The position numbers were made by a program, and so were the translations under genes. A stretch of DNA of 64,000 nucleotides, taken from the NCBI RefSeq assembly GCF_030817415.1, contig NZ_JAUSZI010000002.1, positions 12,228,984 to 12,292,983 on the forward strand, written 5' to 3'. This document shows, in pieces, positions 34,469 through 43,731 of this stretch. Each line of letters begins with the position of its first letter. Position 1 is the stretch's first letter. Below the pieces are notes generated by a model that was given only the letters and a program-made list of their open reading frames with translations, ran no database searches and was not told the DNA's origin. This stretch comes from Streptomyces umbrinus (GTDB taxonomy: Bacteria > Actinomycetota > Actinomycetes > Streptomycetales > Streptomycetaceae).

Positions 34469-37400
34469 TCACGACGGCTCGTCGGGTGATTCGGCGGTCA
34501 CGCCTGTCCGGCGGACGGGCGCCTTGCGACCGCTGGAGCCAGACGACGTGAGGTGCGGGACGCTCACGGCTCCTCGCGCCTGATCGTCTAGGGTCGCGCC
34601 GAGCAGTTCGTCGATCAACTGTTCGGTGGCCGTCTCGAGTGAACAGTCCAGCGCCCTGTTGACCTGTTGGACGCGGGCAATCGCGGTGTGCAGTCCCTGC
34701 CGGTTGCCGGCTGCGTACTCGATCCGGGCCCAGTCCCGGTACAGGAGCTCCGCCGTGTCGTCGACGTCGAGTCCGGTCGCGATGGCCTGGCGGGCCGCGC
34801 TGAGGTTGTGGTGCGGGCCGGCCGGGGTGCGGAGGGTGGCTACGGTATGCGCCACGTCGACGATGCGGGTGATCATTTCCTGCTGGTGGGGCTGGGCCCA
34901 GGGCTGGGGCCGGCCTCCGAACGGCCTGCCCCGCACGAGAGTCAGCGCCTTCTCCAGATCGGGCAGGCCGGCCGGGCCCAACGGCAGGGCACGCTCGACG
35001 AGCTGGAGGAAGTCGGTCCAGTCGCAGTGCACGGCGGGGGAGAGGCGGTACGGATCCTCACCGGTCTTGCGGCGTGGCACGTAGGGGTTGCCGTCGGGAT
35101 CGTTGCCCAGGGTGCGACGCAGGCCCTGCAGCCGGGCGTTGAGGGTGCTCGACGACCACGGGCTGACCGGGTCCATGTCAGAGCACAGGATGTCCGCGCT
35201 GCGCCCGGGCCGGAAGTACAACAGGGCGGCCAGCTGCGCCATCCGCGGTCCGTGGCCGGTGCTGTCCACGCCGGTCACCTCGACCGGGCCCAGGACCCGG
35301 ATCTGCGGCGCGTGCCGGCCATGAGCCTCGCCCTCATCCGCCCCATCCACCGTGCCCGGCTCGACGTCGCCCTCGCCGTCAGCTTCTGCAGACTCAGCCG
35401 ACGGCGCGGACTGCGGGTCCGGGGGCATCGTCGGTGCAGGGCCCGCGTGTTCTTCCTCGGCCTGCGCCGACGTCTGGGCGGCGGGCCGGAGATGGAGCGC
35501 GGACGGATCGGTGGTGGCGGCGAGCAGGGCCGGGAAGACCTCGCCGCTCACCTCTGCTGCCGACGTCACCGAACCGCTCATGGGCGCGCCGGTCGCAGGT
35601 GCGGCGGACTCCTGCGGCGCGCTGCGCCTGGGCTGTTCCATGCTGTCGGGCTCGTCCGGAACAGCCTGCCAGGGACCCTCGGCCGGGTAGGCCGGCTGGC
35701 CGGACACCTGGAGGGCCGTGACGATCTGGAGGTAGGAGGCGTGGTCCAGGCGCTGCAGCGTGACGTCGGTGCCGGCGTAGTCGACGTGCTGCGGTTCGTC
35801 GAGCGAGGCGTTGAGGGTTTCCGCGTGGAGGAAATGCCCGGCCGCCGTACTGGCCGGGGCGACCAGCGTGACGGGAACTGGCCCGGCCCTGTCGATGACG
35901 TCGGCGAACTCCCAGGCCAGGTCCGGGTCCAGGGCGGACGCGCACAGCAGCAGATACGGCTGATGCCGGGTTTCGGGCAACTGGTGGGCTTCCAGCAGCC
36001 GTTCGCTCAGATCGCGCAACGCGTGCGCCGGCTGGCCCATGTGGGAGATCCGCGCCGTGGGAAGCAACTGCGGCATCTCCTCGCCAAACCCCACGACAAC
36101 GACCTCAACGTCGCTTGCCCACGGGCTCTTTCCGAGCTCCAGGGCGAGCGAGGTGCACACCTCGGTGATATGCACCGGGTCGCCCTCCAGCAGCAGCCCG
36201 GGCAGGTGCGCGAGGTTGAGAAGCAGAAGGTCACCCGACTCGGTACTGCCGACCGTGACCAACCCCGGATACGGCGCCGGGACCTCGCGGGCCGTCTCCT
36301 CGTCCAGGAGAGCGGCGTCGTCGGGCAGGACCCACCAGCCGCCCTGCCCGGACACGAAGGGCGTCTGCGGCTCACGGGATCGGTCTTCGGGCAGCACCTG
36401 AAGCGAGCGGGCGCCGATCCGCGCGGCCCGCAGCTCAGGCAGGCTCTGGCTGTCGGCCTGCCGCGGAGCGTGATGCGCCAGGGTTCGCAGGGCCACGTCC
36501 AGGCGGGCTGCGCTGCCCGTCTCGGCGGCCGCCGCCAACTGGGCTTCCGCCGTGGACGTCTCCGGCGCGATGGCGATCTTCTCGCCCGGCTTGCGGCGGC
36601 GGCGCTGCAGCGTCCGGCGCAGGGCGAGGGACGCTGTGACGGCGGCGGCCAGCAGCGCTCCGGCGCCGAGAACAGTGTGCAGGTTCAGGGGGCTGCCGTC
36701 CGGAGCCGACGCCGGCGTCCCGGACGCCGCGGCGGCGGGGGAGGAGGCAGCTGTACCGGACGGCCCGGCCGACGACGATGGTGATGCGGCAGAAGGGGCA
36801 GCGCTGGAACTGGGCTGCGGTCTCCCAGAAGTGGAACTCTGTTCCTCGCCTGGCCGTTCGGGGGGACGGCTGCTGGGTGTGGTGGGGGCCGACGACTCCG
36901 CGGTGGGAGCCGTGGTGTGGCTCGGCGGGGATGCCTGCCCATCGTCCGTGTCATCGCCTGGCTTCTGGGTGGCTGGGGGAGTGGTCTCCTGGCTGTCTGC
37001 CTCATCGTCCGGGGCGCTGTCGTGAGGCGGGCTGTGCTGGTCGGGCCGGGCGCCGGGCACGGTGACCTGCTGCCCGGCGTAGATGACATCCGGGTCGGTG
37101 ATGGTGGGCAGTCCGTCCGGCTGGGGCGTGCCCCGGCTGGCCTCGAACAGGGCGGGCCACTCGTCGCCGTCGCCGAGCTCCTCCTCCGCGATCTTTGACA
37201 AGTAGTCGCCCGGGTGGACCGTGACGACCTGCGCGTTCTCCTCGGCAGCAGCCGGGACGCTGTCACCCAACTGCGCACGGACATCTTCCGACGCTGCGGC
37301 GGAATCCGGCATCTGGAGCTGCCAGCCGGGCTGCAGAAAGCTGTTCGCCTTGAAGACCTGGCCGCCGGCCATGGTGCGGCCTTCGTTCAGCGCGGAGATC

Positions 37401-37996
37401 TCCCGCCACCGCTCGCCGTCGCCCAACTCCCGCTCGGCGATGCCCCACAGGCTTTCCGCCGGCCGCGTCTCGCGCACCGTGTACGAGGTACGGGACGTCT
37501 GCCTGTCCGCAGAGGACCGTGCGCCCTGATCGGCTTCGGCGGCCTGCGGAGCGTGGGCCTGGCCGGGCAGGCGGGGTGCGGTCGTCACCGGTGCGGCCTG
37601 GGCATCGGAGGCCAGGGCCGAACTCGTGGGCAGCAGTACCAGGATGCTGCCGATCAGGAGAGCCGCGGCGCGCTGCGAGGAGCCCATCCCGCGGGGGGCG
37701 TACCAAGTCCGGCCCCGCACCTGGGCGATCAGCTCACGGGCAGCGCAGAACGTGAACTGCATCCACCCGATCCAGCCCACCGCGACGAGCAGCAGCAGGA
37801 ACGCCGCTCCCGTGTCCTGCCGGTCCAGCAGGTGCGTGAGGTCGTCGTGGCTGGAAGCCCAGATGACCGGGGTGACCCAGGCGAGCAGAAATGGCAGCCC
37901 GGCGACCGCAGCGGCCAGAACCAGCAGACTCAGTACAGCCTTGATGACCCGGCCCAGGTTGCGGGCGGCCGCTGCGGCGGGCGAGGGGGTACGCAT
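34469..37996 (-). CDS. Membrane LysM / BTAD regulator-like giant protein
   Basis: The 1,175-aa protein has three N-terminal membrane helices (about residues 17-40, 61-81, 107-128) and two LysM-like domains (about 171-235 and 256-315), followed by a Ser/Pro-rich linker and a further helix near 440-460. A cytoplasmic-type middle region follows. From about 890 come an OmpR/SARP-like winged helix (IRVLGPVEVTG...STLNARLQGLRRTLG) and a bacterial transcriptional activator (BTAD) helical domain. LysM binds peptidoglycan and BTAD normally pairs with DNA binding, so it could link wall state to control of the pilus genes. That role is inference. It overlaps the upstream TadG-like gene by one base. Confidence 0.82.
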   Translation of the reverse strand: MRTPSPAAAAARNLGRVIKAVLSLLVLAAAVAGLPFLLAWVTPVIWASSHDDLTHLLDRQDTGAAFLLLLVAVGWIGWMQFTFCAARELIAQVRGRTWYAPRGMGSSQRAAALLIGSILVLLPTSSALASDAQAAPVTTAPRLPGQAHAPQAAEADQGARSSADRQTSRTSYTVRETRPAESLWGIAERELGDGERWREISALNEGRTMAGGQVFKANSFLQPGWQLQMPDSAAASEDVRAQLGDSVPAAAEENAQVVTVHPGDYLSKIAEEELGDGDEWPALFEASRGTPQPDGLPTITDPDVIYAGQQVTVPGARPDQHSPPHDSAPDDEADSQETTPPATQKPGDDTDDGQASPPSHTTAPTAESSAPTTPSSRPPERPGEEQSSTSGRPQPSSSAAPSAASPSSSAGPSGTAASSPAAAASGTPASAPDGSPLNLHTVLGAGALLAAAVTASLALRRTLQRRRRKPGEKIAIAPETSTAEAQLAAAAETGSAARLDVALRTLAHHAPRQADSQSLPELRAARIGARSLQVLPEDRSREPQTPFVSGQGGWWVLPDDAALLDEETAREVPAPYPGLVTVGSTESGDLLLLNLAHLPGLLLEGDPVHITEVCTSLALELGKSPWASDVEVVVVGFGEEMPQLLPTARISHMGQPAHALRDLSERLLEAHQLPETRHQPYLLLCASALDPDLAWEFADVIDRAGPVPVTLVAPASTAAGHFLHAETLNASLDEPQHVDYAGTDVTLQRLDHASYLQIVTALQVSGQPAYPAEGPWQAVPDEPDSMEQPRRSAPQESAAPATGAPMSGSVTSAAEVSGEVFPALLAATTDPSALHLRPAAQTSAQAEEEHAGPAPTMPPDPQSAPSAESAEADGEGDVEPGTVDGADEGEAHGRHAPQIRVLGPVEVTGVDSTGHGPRMAQLAALLYFRPGRSADILCSDMDPVSPWSSSTLNARLQGLRRTLGNDPDGNPYVPRRKTGEDPYRLSPAVHCDWTDFLQLVERALPLGPAGLPDLEKALTLVRGRPFGGRPQPWAQPHQQEMITRIVDVAHTVATLRTPAGPHHNLSAARQAIATGLDVDDTAELLYRDWARIEYAAGNRQGLHTAIARVQQVNRALDCSLETATEQLIDELLGATLDDQARGAVSVPHLTSSGSSGRKAPVRRTGVTAESPDEPS

Positions 37997-38448
37997 CAGT
38001 TTCCTTCGGGAGCGGTGACGCCGCGCAGGAGAGTGGCCTTGCCCTGGCCGGTCACTGACAACGAGCCGATCCCGACGGCCGACAGGAACTTCGTGTCGTA
38101 CCTGCCGGTGATGTTCACCGTGAGGGTCTTGCCGTCACCGGACACGCTGACCGTGCCGGTGGCGCCGGCCGATCGCAAGTAGGCCTGGGCCGCGGCCTGG
38201 GCATCTTGCGGATCCACGACGATCGCGTTGCCGCTGATGGCCTCGGCAGAGTCGATGGCCTGCCCGCCTGCCCGGGCGGCTTCGCCGGCGATGTAGGCGG
38301 CGCGTTCGGTGGCCCGCATTTTGCTGCCGCCGTCGACGGCGACGCCGATGATGCCTATCAGCGCGACGACACACACGGCGACGAACACGGTGACTCCGCC
38401 CCGGTCATCCCACCGCGCCCGGCGCAGCCCCGTCTGCCGGAACATCAT
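37996..38448 (-). CDS. TadG-like pilus-assembly protein
   Basis: The 150-aa protein starts with a basic head and the Tad_N-type hydrophobic segment (DDRGGVTVFVAVCVVALIGI, then GVAVDGG) in which TadG/TadE-like pseudopilins are anchored. A Ser/Gly/Ala-rich extracellular part follows. It overlaps the adjacent TadE-like gene (ATGATG) and the LysM/BTAD gene. It is probably a minor pilin of the Tad machine. Confidence 0.82.
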   Translation of the reverse strand: MMFRQTGLRRARWDDRGGVTVFVAVCVVALIGIIGVAVDGGSKMRATERAAYIAGEAARAGGQAIDSAEAISGNAIVVDPQDAQAAAQAYLRSAGATGTVSVSGDGKTLTVNITGRYDTKFLSAVGIGSLSVTGQGKATLLRGVTAPEGN

Positions 38449-38909
38449 CGGTCACCTCGCTCCCGGTACTGATCCACCACTGAGGTCGCTGTCGACGTGA
38501 GAGTCCGCGCCCCAGGCACGTCCGGCAGCAGGAGATCCGACAGATTCACCGTGCAGTTCACGGTCACACTGACCGTCCCTACTTGGCCCACCGGCACGTG
38601 GAGTCCCCCGGTGTTGATGCTGACGCTGGTCGACGCGCACGAGATGCCTTGGTCATTGAGGGAGTCGGCGGCCGCCGCCCGCGCGGCGCCCTGGGCGGCC
38701 CCCGCCGTACGGTGAATGGACGCCTCCCTGGCCGCGTCCTCAGCTGCCGCGTCGATCTTCGAGCCGGAGGTGACCAGGCGGCCCCCGGCGAAAGCCAGAC
38801 ACAGGAACATGATCAGCGACGGGAGGATGATGGCCGCCTCGATCGCGGCGCTGCCCTCATCACTGCGCAACCGGCGAGCCCATCGGGCCGTGTATCGCAC
38901 GTAGTTCAC
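38445..38909 (-). CDS. TadE-like pseudopilin 1
   Basis: The 154-aa protein has the TadE segment DEGSAAIEAAIILPSLIMFL at about residues 17-36, with the Glu typical of pilin-like N-terminal helices, and a secreted beta-rich tail. Two cysteines (C91 and C118) could form a disulfide outside the cell. The GTG start overlaps the preceding stop as GTGA. Confidence 0.83.
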   Translation of the reverse strand: MNYVRYTARWARRLRSDEGSAAIEAAIILPSLIMFLCLAFAGGRLVTSGSKIDAAAEDAAREASIHRTAGAAQGAARAAAADSLNDQGISCASTSVSINTGGLHVPVGQVGTVSVTVNCTVNLSDLLLPDVPGARTLTSTATSVVDQYRERGDR

Positions 38910-39331
38910 CCTCCCGGGACCGTCCAGCGCTCCACCGGACCGGACGCCGACTGGGTGACCTGCAGACCCGAAACGCCCGGGATCATCGACATGGCCGTGC
39001 CGGAGACCTGGAGCCGCACCCGCTGCCCAGTACTGCCGGCAGTGACGCTGTAGGCGCGCAGGCTGTCACCCGCGACGCGCTCCAGTACGTCCCGTGCCTG
39101 GGCCGCACCGGTGGCCGGGTTCGACTTGTAGGCGCGGGCCGCTGTGAGGCCTTCGCGGGCCGCGGTCAGGGCGATCTGCCGGGCGTAGTACCACATGGAG
39201 GCCTGGATGACGGCGATCGTGGCGAGGAGCACGAACGGGTAGATGATGGCCATCTGGATGGCTGTGTCGCCGCGGTCGTCGCGCCATCTTCGCCCCTGCC
39301 ACCAGTCCTTGAGCTGCTCGGGATGAGACAT
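38906..39331 (-). CDS. TadE-like pseudopilin 2
   Basis: The 141-aa protein has a TadE-like anchor (DDRGDTAIQMAIIYPFVLLA) and a secreted tail rich in Ala/Ser/Val. The ATG at 39331 overlaps the stop of the small Flp-like gene (TGATG); a GTG at 39334 is equally possible. Three consecutive TadE/G-type genes suggest a composite minor-pilin tip. Confidence 0.82.
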   Translation of the reverse strand: MSHPEQLKDWWQGRRWRDDRGDTAIQMAIIYPFVLLATIAVIQASMWYYARQIALTAAREGLTAARAYKSNPATGAAQARDVLERVAGDSLRAYSVTAGSTGQRVRLQVSGTAMSMIPGVSGLQVTQSASGPVERWTVPGG

Positions 39332-39546
39332 CACAGTCCGTTGAGCCGGCCGTTGTACTTGGCGATCACGACGGCGATGGTCCCGGCGATCAAAACGGCG
39401 CCGGTGACGGCGGCTACCCAGATGATGACGGTGGTGGTGCTGATGTCGCCGCGGTCCGGCCTGCGCTTTGCCTCCTGAAGGCCCTCCTGCACACGCGTGG
39501 TCGCCCAGTGCACCGCACGGTAGGTGCGGGCTGCGGTGTACTTCAC
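39331..39546 (-). CDS. Small Flp-pilin-like membrane protein
   Basis: The 71-aa protein has a basic N-terminal half, then RGDISTTTVIIWVAAVTGAV and a hydrophobic helix ending KYNGRLNGL. Size and position just after tadC suggest the major Flp-type pilin. The classical prepilin peptidase G/xxxxE site is not obvious, so it may instead be another inner-membrane component. A GTG start follows AAGGAG. Confidence 0.7.
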   Translation of the reverse strand: MKYTAARTYRAVHWATTRVQEGLQEAKRRPDRGDISTTTVIIWVAAVTGAVLIAGTIAVVIAKYNGRLNGL

Positions 39547-39592
39547 GATCTGTACTCCTTGCTCCTTGAGAGGTTCGTGACTCGGGGGATCT

Positions 39593-40477
39593 TCAGACGG
39601 TGAGCATGCGGATGACCGCGGGGAACGCCATCAGCAGCATCACCAGGACGGCCAACAAGGCGCCAGGGGCGGTCATCCTCTCGCTGGCGGCGTTCGCCTC
39701 CGCGGACTGATCGGCCAGCAGTTCGGCATTGAGCGCCGCGGTCCGGGCGCGTAGCGCCTTGTAGACGGCGGCGCCGTCGGTGGCCGAGCCGCGCATGATG
39801 TCGGCGACGTCGTCCAGGACGGGCAGCTTGTACTCGGCGGCGAGTTCGGTCAGCGCCTGATAGGGCGGGATCTTCTCCATCCGGGCCCGGCGCAGGGCGC
39901 CCTGCAGAAACAGGAAGGGCCAGCCGAGGCCCACCTCGGCGGCCTTCTCCAGCGCTTCGGCGGGTCCGGCGTCGGTGGCCCGCTTGAGCGCGACCAGGTC
40001 GAGGTAGGCGGACAGGGCGTGCGCGAACTCCTCCCGGGCCCGCTTGGCCTGGTCGCGGACCGCGAGATCCGGGGTGGTGAACAGCAGCAGCGCGATGAGG
40101 AGACCGGCACCGGCGGGCACGTAGAACGGCAGGGAGACGCCAGCGATGATCCACGGGATCGTCGCGATCACCGGGCAGAGCAGGCCCAGACCAGCGAGCG
40201 CGGTCTTCTTGAGCATGAACTGGCCCGGCCCCTGGCCGAGCAGGGCAAGGTTGGTGGTGGGGATCCGTACGCCGGGCAGGCGCTCGAGGCGGGCCAGCAG
40301 CCACCGGCCCCACATCTCCTCGCGGTCCAGTTCTGGCTCGGGCACGGTCAGGGTGGCCGGGGCACTGCGCTGCAAAGCTGGCCCCAACGCGGGCTGAGGG
40401 CGCAGGAGCTCCCGCACGAGAAGGGCGAGGCCGGCGCCTACCGTGCCACCGGTCAGGACGACGGGAAACAGGTTCAC
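39593..40477 (-). CDS. tadC: TadC-like type II secretion F-domain membrane protein
   Basis: The 294-aa protein has a T2SSF domain: cytoplasmic helices (LARLERLPGVRIPTTNLALL, AREEFAHALSAYLDLVALKR) between membrane helices at about residues 5-20, 92-130 and 270-292. TadC pairs with TadB as the inner-membrane platform of Tad pili. The GTG start overlaps tadB by four bases and follows AAGGAG. Confidence 0.87.
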   Translation of the reverse strand: MNLFPVVLTGGTVGAGLALLVRELLRPQPALGPALQRSAPATLTVPEPELDREEMWGRWLLARLERLPGVRIPTTNLALLGQGPGQFMLKKTALAGLGLLCPVIATIPWIIAGVSLPFYVPAGAGLLIALLLFTTPDLAVRDQAKRAREEFAHALSAYLDLVALKRATDAGPAEALEKAAEVGLGWPFLFLQGALRRARMEKIPPYQALTELAAEYKLPVLDDVADIMRGSATDGAAVYKALRARTAALNAELLADQSAEANAASERMTAPGALLAVLVMLLMAFPAVIRMLTV

Positions 40478-41424
40478 GGCGTAACTCCTTCCGGCTCACG
40501 GCCGGCGACCGGCACATCCGGATCTGCGGCGGGCGGGGGGAACCGGACGGTGCTGGCCGGGTCGGTGATCAAAAAGCGCGGGATGCGGCGGAAGGCACCC
40601 AGCTGCCGCATCAGGGCGAGGACCCCGATGAAGGCGGCCGTCAGGAAGGCGAGCACGAGCTGCCCCAGGAGCGTGGAGTACGGCTGTGTGTAGGACGGCA
40701 CGAAGAACCCGGCCACCACAATGCCCACGGTGATGATGGTCATCCACCGCACGGTGGTTCGCGGCTTCGCCCGGTCCGCCTCGATGGTGCGCCTCTTGGC
40801 GACCTCGTCGCGGACCGTGCCCGCCAGGTCCTCCAGCGCCTGGGCCAGGCCCGGGCCGCGATCGTTGACCGACAGGATGAGCGCAGCAACCACCTTGTCC
40901 GCGGTGACGTCGTCCAGCTCCTTGGCGAACGCGCGGAGAGCTCCCTGCGGCCGCCAGCCCAGACGCAGCCGGTCGGACAGATTGACGATCTGCGGGGAAA
41001 GTTCGTCCGGTGCACCCTGACGGCTGGTGACCATTGCCTGCTCAAGCCCCATGCCCAGCCGGAGCAAGCCCGCCAGCCGTTGAGTCCACTCGCTGAGGGC
41101 CTCCAGTTGGCCGATGCGTTCCTGCGCCATCTGCGCCGGGCTGATCAGCCAGGGCACGCCGATCACGGCCGCGCCGAGGAGCGCGCCGCCGACGAAGTTT
41201 CCCGAGACCAGCCACACGGCCACGAAGACCACGACCGCCAAGGCCGCCAGGGTCCGCCGGCGCAGCCGGACGTCCTCGCCCCGGTCCTTCCCGGCGCGCA
41301 GGGCCTGCCACCGCTGCCGCAGCGGAGCCCGGCGTGGCGCCGTCGTGCCCACGAGACCCGTCACGACGCCGATCAGCCCGCCGATGACGGCCATACCGCT
41401 CAACAACCCCCACAACAGGGTCAT
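40474..41424 (-). CDS. tadB: TadB-like type II secretion F-domain membrane protein
   Basis: The 316-aa protein has N- and C-terminal membrane helices and the T2SSF cytoplasmic region (LEALSEWTQRLAGLLRLGMG, ALILSVNDRGPGLAQALEDL). With TadC it forms the platform on which the TadA motor works. The ATG at 41424 overlaps the tadA stop as ATGA; the frame extends 39 bases further upstream but only into tadA. Confidence 0.88.
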   Translation of the reverse strand: MTLLWGLLSGMAVIGGLIGVVTGLVGTTAPRRAPLRQRWQALRAGKDRGEDVRLRRRTLAALAVVVFVAVWLVSGNFVGGALLGAAVIGVPWLISPAQMAQERIGQLEALSEWTQRLAGLLRLGMGLEQAMVTSRQGAPDELSPQIVNLSDRLRLGWRPQGALRAFAKELDDVTADKVVAALILSVNDRGPGLAQALEDLAGTVRDEVAKRRTIEADRAKPRTTVRWMTIITVGIVVAGFFVPSYTQPYSTLLGQLVLAFLTAAFIGVLALMRQLGAFRRIPRFLITDPASTVRFPPPAADPDVPVAGREPEGVTP

Positions 41425-42914
41425 CGGCTCACCCCCACCTTCAGCGGCAGCGGCGCCTGCCACGCCCCGTAGGGCTGCTGCAGGAGAGCGGAGTCGAAGC
41501 CGACGCGGCGCAGGTCGTCGATGCAGCCCGGGTCCATCCTCGGTACGGCGCGCAGATCGCCGAACTCGGCGCCGGGGGAGAAGACCGTATTGGTGGCGGG
41601 ACGGCCGTTCTCGCCGATCCCGGTCAGTTCCAGGACGTGGGAGACGTAGCGGTGGCGGCGGCCGCCGATCTGCGTCTCATCCGTCATGTCGACGTACACG
41701 ATGAAGTCCAGGCCGTTGGCGGTCTGGCGGTAGGCGAGCTGCTCGGACAGGTTGTCCTGGGCGAGCGCGTACAGCTCGGCGATCCGGTCGAAGATGATGT
41801 CCGGGCGCCGGGCGTGGATCGTGCACAGGTTGCCGCCTGACCCGTTCGTCAGCGCCTGCATCATGGCGACGACTTCCGGACCGCGGACCTCGCCGACCAC
41901 AATCCGCTCCAGCGACATCCGCAACGCGGGATGCATCAGGTCCAGCAGTGTGACCTCCCCGGCGCCGCGCCCGGTGACGTCCTTCTCACCGTTGGACTCC
42001 CGCCCGACCAGGGAGACGACTTGGCGGTGGTAGCCGTTGGCGTGGGCGAACAGCTCGTCCTCGGTCTGGATGGTGGCGAACCGGCACTCAGGGGCGAACT
42101 CCTTGAGCATCGCCCGCAGCAGCGTGGTCTTCCCGGCCTTCTGCTTCCCCGCGATCATGATGTTCTTCTCCGCGCGCACGCACGCACCGAGGAAGTCGCG
42201 CAGGATCGGGTCGATCGTGCCCAGCCGTACCAGGTCGTCGAGATCGGCGTGGGAGACCCGGTGCCGTCGGATGACCGCGTAGGTCATCGGCCCGAGACCG
42301 GTGATCGCCTGCAGGCGGGAGCCGTCTTGAAGAGACAGGGCGAGGGTCGGGTTCGCGGTGGAGATGGTGCGCTCGTTGTGCCCGGACCCCCTCGCCAACT
42401 CCCGTAACAGCTCCAGCAGTTCCTCTTCCGAGTCCGCGATCGGCCCGACCATGCGGCGCTCGCCGTCGCCGTAGTCGAGCCACACCTCGCCCGGGCCCTG
42501 GACGATGATGTCCTCGACCCGCTCATCGTCCAGATATGGCTGGAGCCGCCCGGCCCGAAAAAGCAGGTCATAGACGGCACGCCGCAGTACCTCGTCCTCC
42601 TGCGGCGCCATGGCCGCTGCGTCCGACCACAGCGCGACCGCCTCGTTGATCCAGTCCAGGCAGCGCTGCTCTTCGCTGGCCCGGTCCATATCCGGCGTCG
42701 TCTTCAGCAAGTCCTCGCGCTGCTTGGCGACCTGGCCGGCGATGTGCCGGGCCACCTTGTAGTCGACGGTGACCTGAGGCGTGGCGGTGCCGAGCGCGTG
42801 TGTACTCGCGGCAGCACCGGCCGTCATGCCGTTCGTCTGGTGGGGCCGCCCCTGCCGGGTGCTGCCGGGCGGCGGAGACACGAGGGGATCGTTGTGCAAG
42901 GGTCTACCGCGCAC
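41421..42914 (-). CDS. tadA: TadA/CpaF-type secretion ATPase
   Basis: The 497-aa hexameric motor ATPase has Walker A AGKQKAGKTTLLR near residue 255, the Asp/His boxes and Walker B (LRMSLERIVVGEVRGPEVV), and GNLCTIHARRPDIIFDRI. It powers pilus extension in Tad systems. The GTG at 42914 follows GGGGAGG, and the gene overlaps the upstream tadZ-like gene by 11 bases. All key residues are present. Confidence 0.92.
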   Translation of the reverse strand: MRGRPLHNDPLVSPPPGSTRQGRPHQTNGMTAGAAASTHALGTATPQVTVDYKVARHIAGQVAKQREDLLKTTPDMDRASEEQRCLDWINEAVALWSDAAAMAPQEDEVLRRAVYDLLFRAGRLQPYLDDERVEDIIVQGPGEVWLDYGDGERRMVGPIADSEEELLELLRELARGSGHNERTISTANPTLALSLQDGSRLQAITGLGPMTYAVIRRHRVSHADLDDLVRLGTIDPILRDFLGACVRAEKNIMIAGKQKAGKTTLLRAMLKEFAPECRFATIQTEDELFAHANGYHRQVVSLVGRESNGEKDVTGRGAGEVTLLDLMHPALRMSLERIVVGEVRGPEVVAMMQALTNGSGGNLCTIHARRPDIIFDRIAELYALAQDNLSEQLAYRQTANGLDFIVYVDMTDETQIGGRRHRYVSHVLELTGIGENGRPATNTVFSPGAEFGDLRAVPRMDPGCIDDLRRVGFDSALLQQPYGAWQAPLPLKVGVSR

Positions 42915-43731
42915 GGGCCACCTCCCCACCTGCGGCGAACGTGCCGTGTGGATCGAGGCGGGCCCGGCGCATCGCGGCCCGCTGGACCAGTAGGGTGCTG
43001 CTTGTCCTGGCGGCTTTCATCAGCGGCGACTTGGTGAAGTGGCGCGGCTGCTCGGTACCGTCGGACAGCACGCGGGCGTCTTTCGGCGCGTACGGCAGGG
43101 GCGCCACCACTGGCACCTGCAGAACACGCTGCACCTCGCCCGCGGGATACGGCCCTTCGTTGATCATCAGCACGCTGACGTCCCCGACCCGCTCCTCCAG
43201 CGCGCGCACCCGGCCCTCGGCCGCTTGAAGGCAGCGCAGCGTGTTGCGCACCACGACGATCACGGTGTCGGCCTGCTCGGCCAGGACACCGGAGGGGCCA
43301 AAGGCTCCCCGGCGGCCGAGATCGATCAGGATGTCGTGGCCGTGTTCGGCCTCGATGCCGCGGAAGATGACACCCAGCGCTTTCCACACCGAGCCCAGGC
43401 TTGCTGACTGCGCGGGATCGGTGATGCCTGGCAGGAGCAGCCGGTCGCGCGGTGACTCCGTCTTGCCTTCCTCGCTGCCCAGGTCGATCAACTGACGCCA
43501 GAAGGCGTCGCCGAGGTCGCCCTGGCGGGCGGCGACCGAGAGGTTGCGCAGGCCGTACCGGTCGCCGAGTGTGCCCTGCAGCAGACCGTGCAGCACGGCA
43601 CCGCCGTCCGGGTCGCATTCGGCAAGGATCATCCGCCGGCCCGGGTCCAGCGGCCACGACAGCAGCAGTGCGAGGGCGCTCGTGGTCACGCCGGGTGCGC
43701 CGCCGCAGCCTGCGAGCGCGATGACAGCCAT
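42904..43731 (-). CDS. TadZ/CpaE-like ParA-type ATPase
   Basis: The 275-aa MinD/ParA-fold protein starts MAVIALAGCGGAPGVTTSAL, a deviant Walker A in which the usual GGxGKT lysine is replaced, with ILAECDPDGG following. Loss of the lysine is frequent in TadZ/CpaE, which localise the pilus machine rather than partition DNA. It overlaps the SAF-domain gene by one base and tadA by 11. Confidence 0.85.
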   Translation of the reverse strand: MAVIALAGCGGAPGVTTSALALLLSWPLDPGRRMILAECDPDGGAVLHGLLQGTLGDRYGLRNLSVAARQGDLGDAFWRQLIDLGSEEGKTESPRDRLLLPGITDPAQSASLGSVWKALGVIFRGIEAEHGHDILIDLGRRGAFGPSGVLAEQADTVIVVVRNTLRCLQAAEGRVRALEERVGDVSVLMINEGPYPAGEVQRVLQVPVVAPLPYAPKDARVLSDGTEQPRHFTKSPLMKAARTSSTLLVQRAAMRRARLDPHGTFAAGGEVARAR

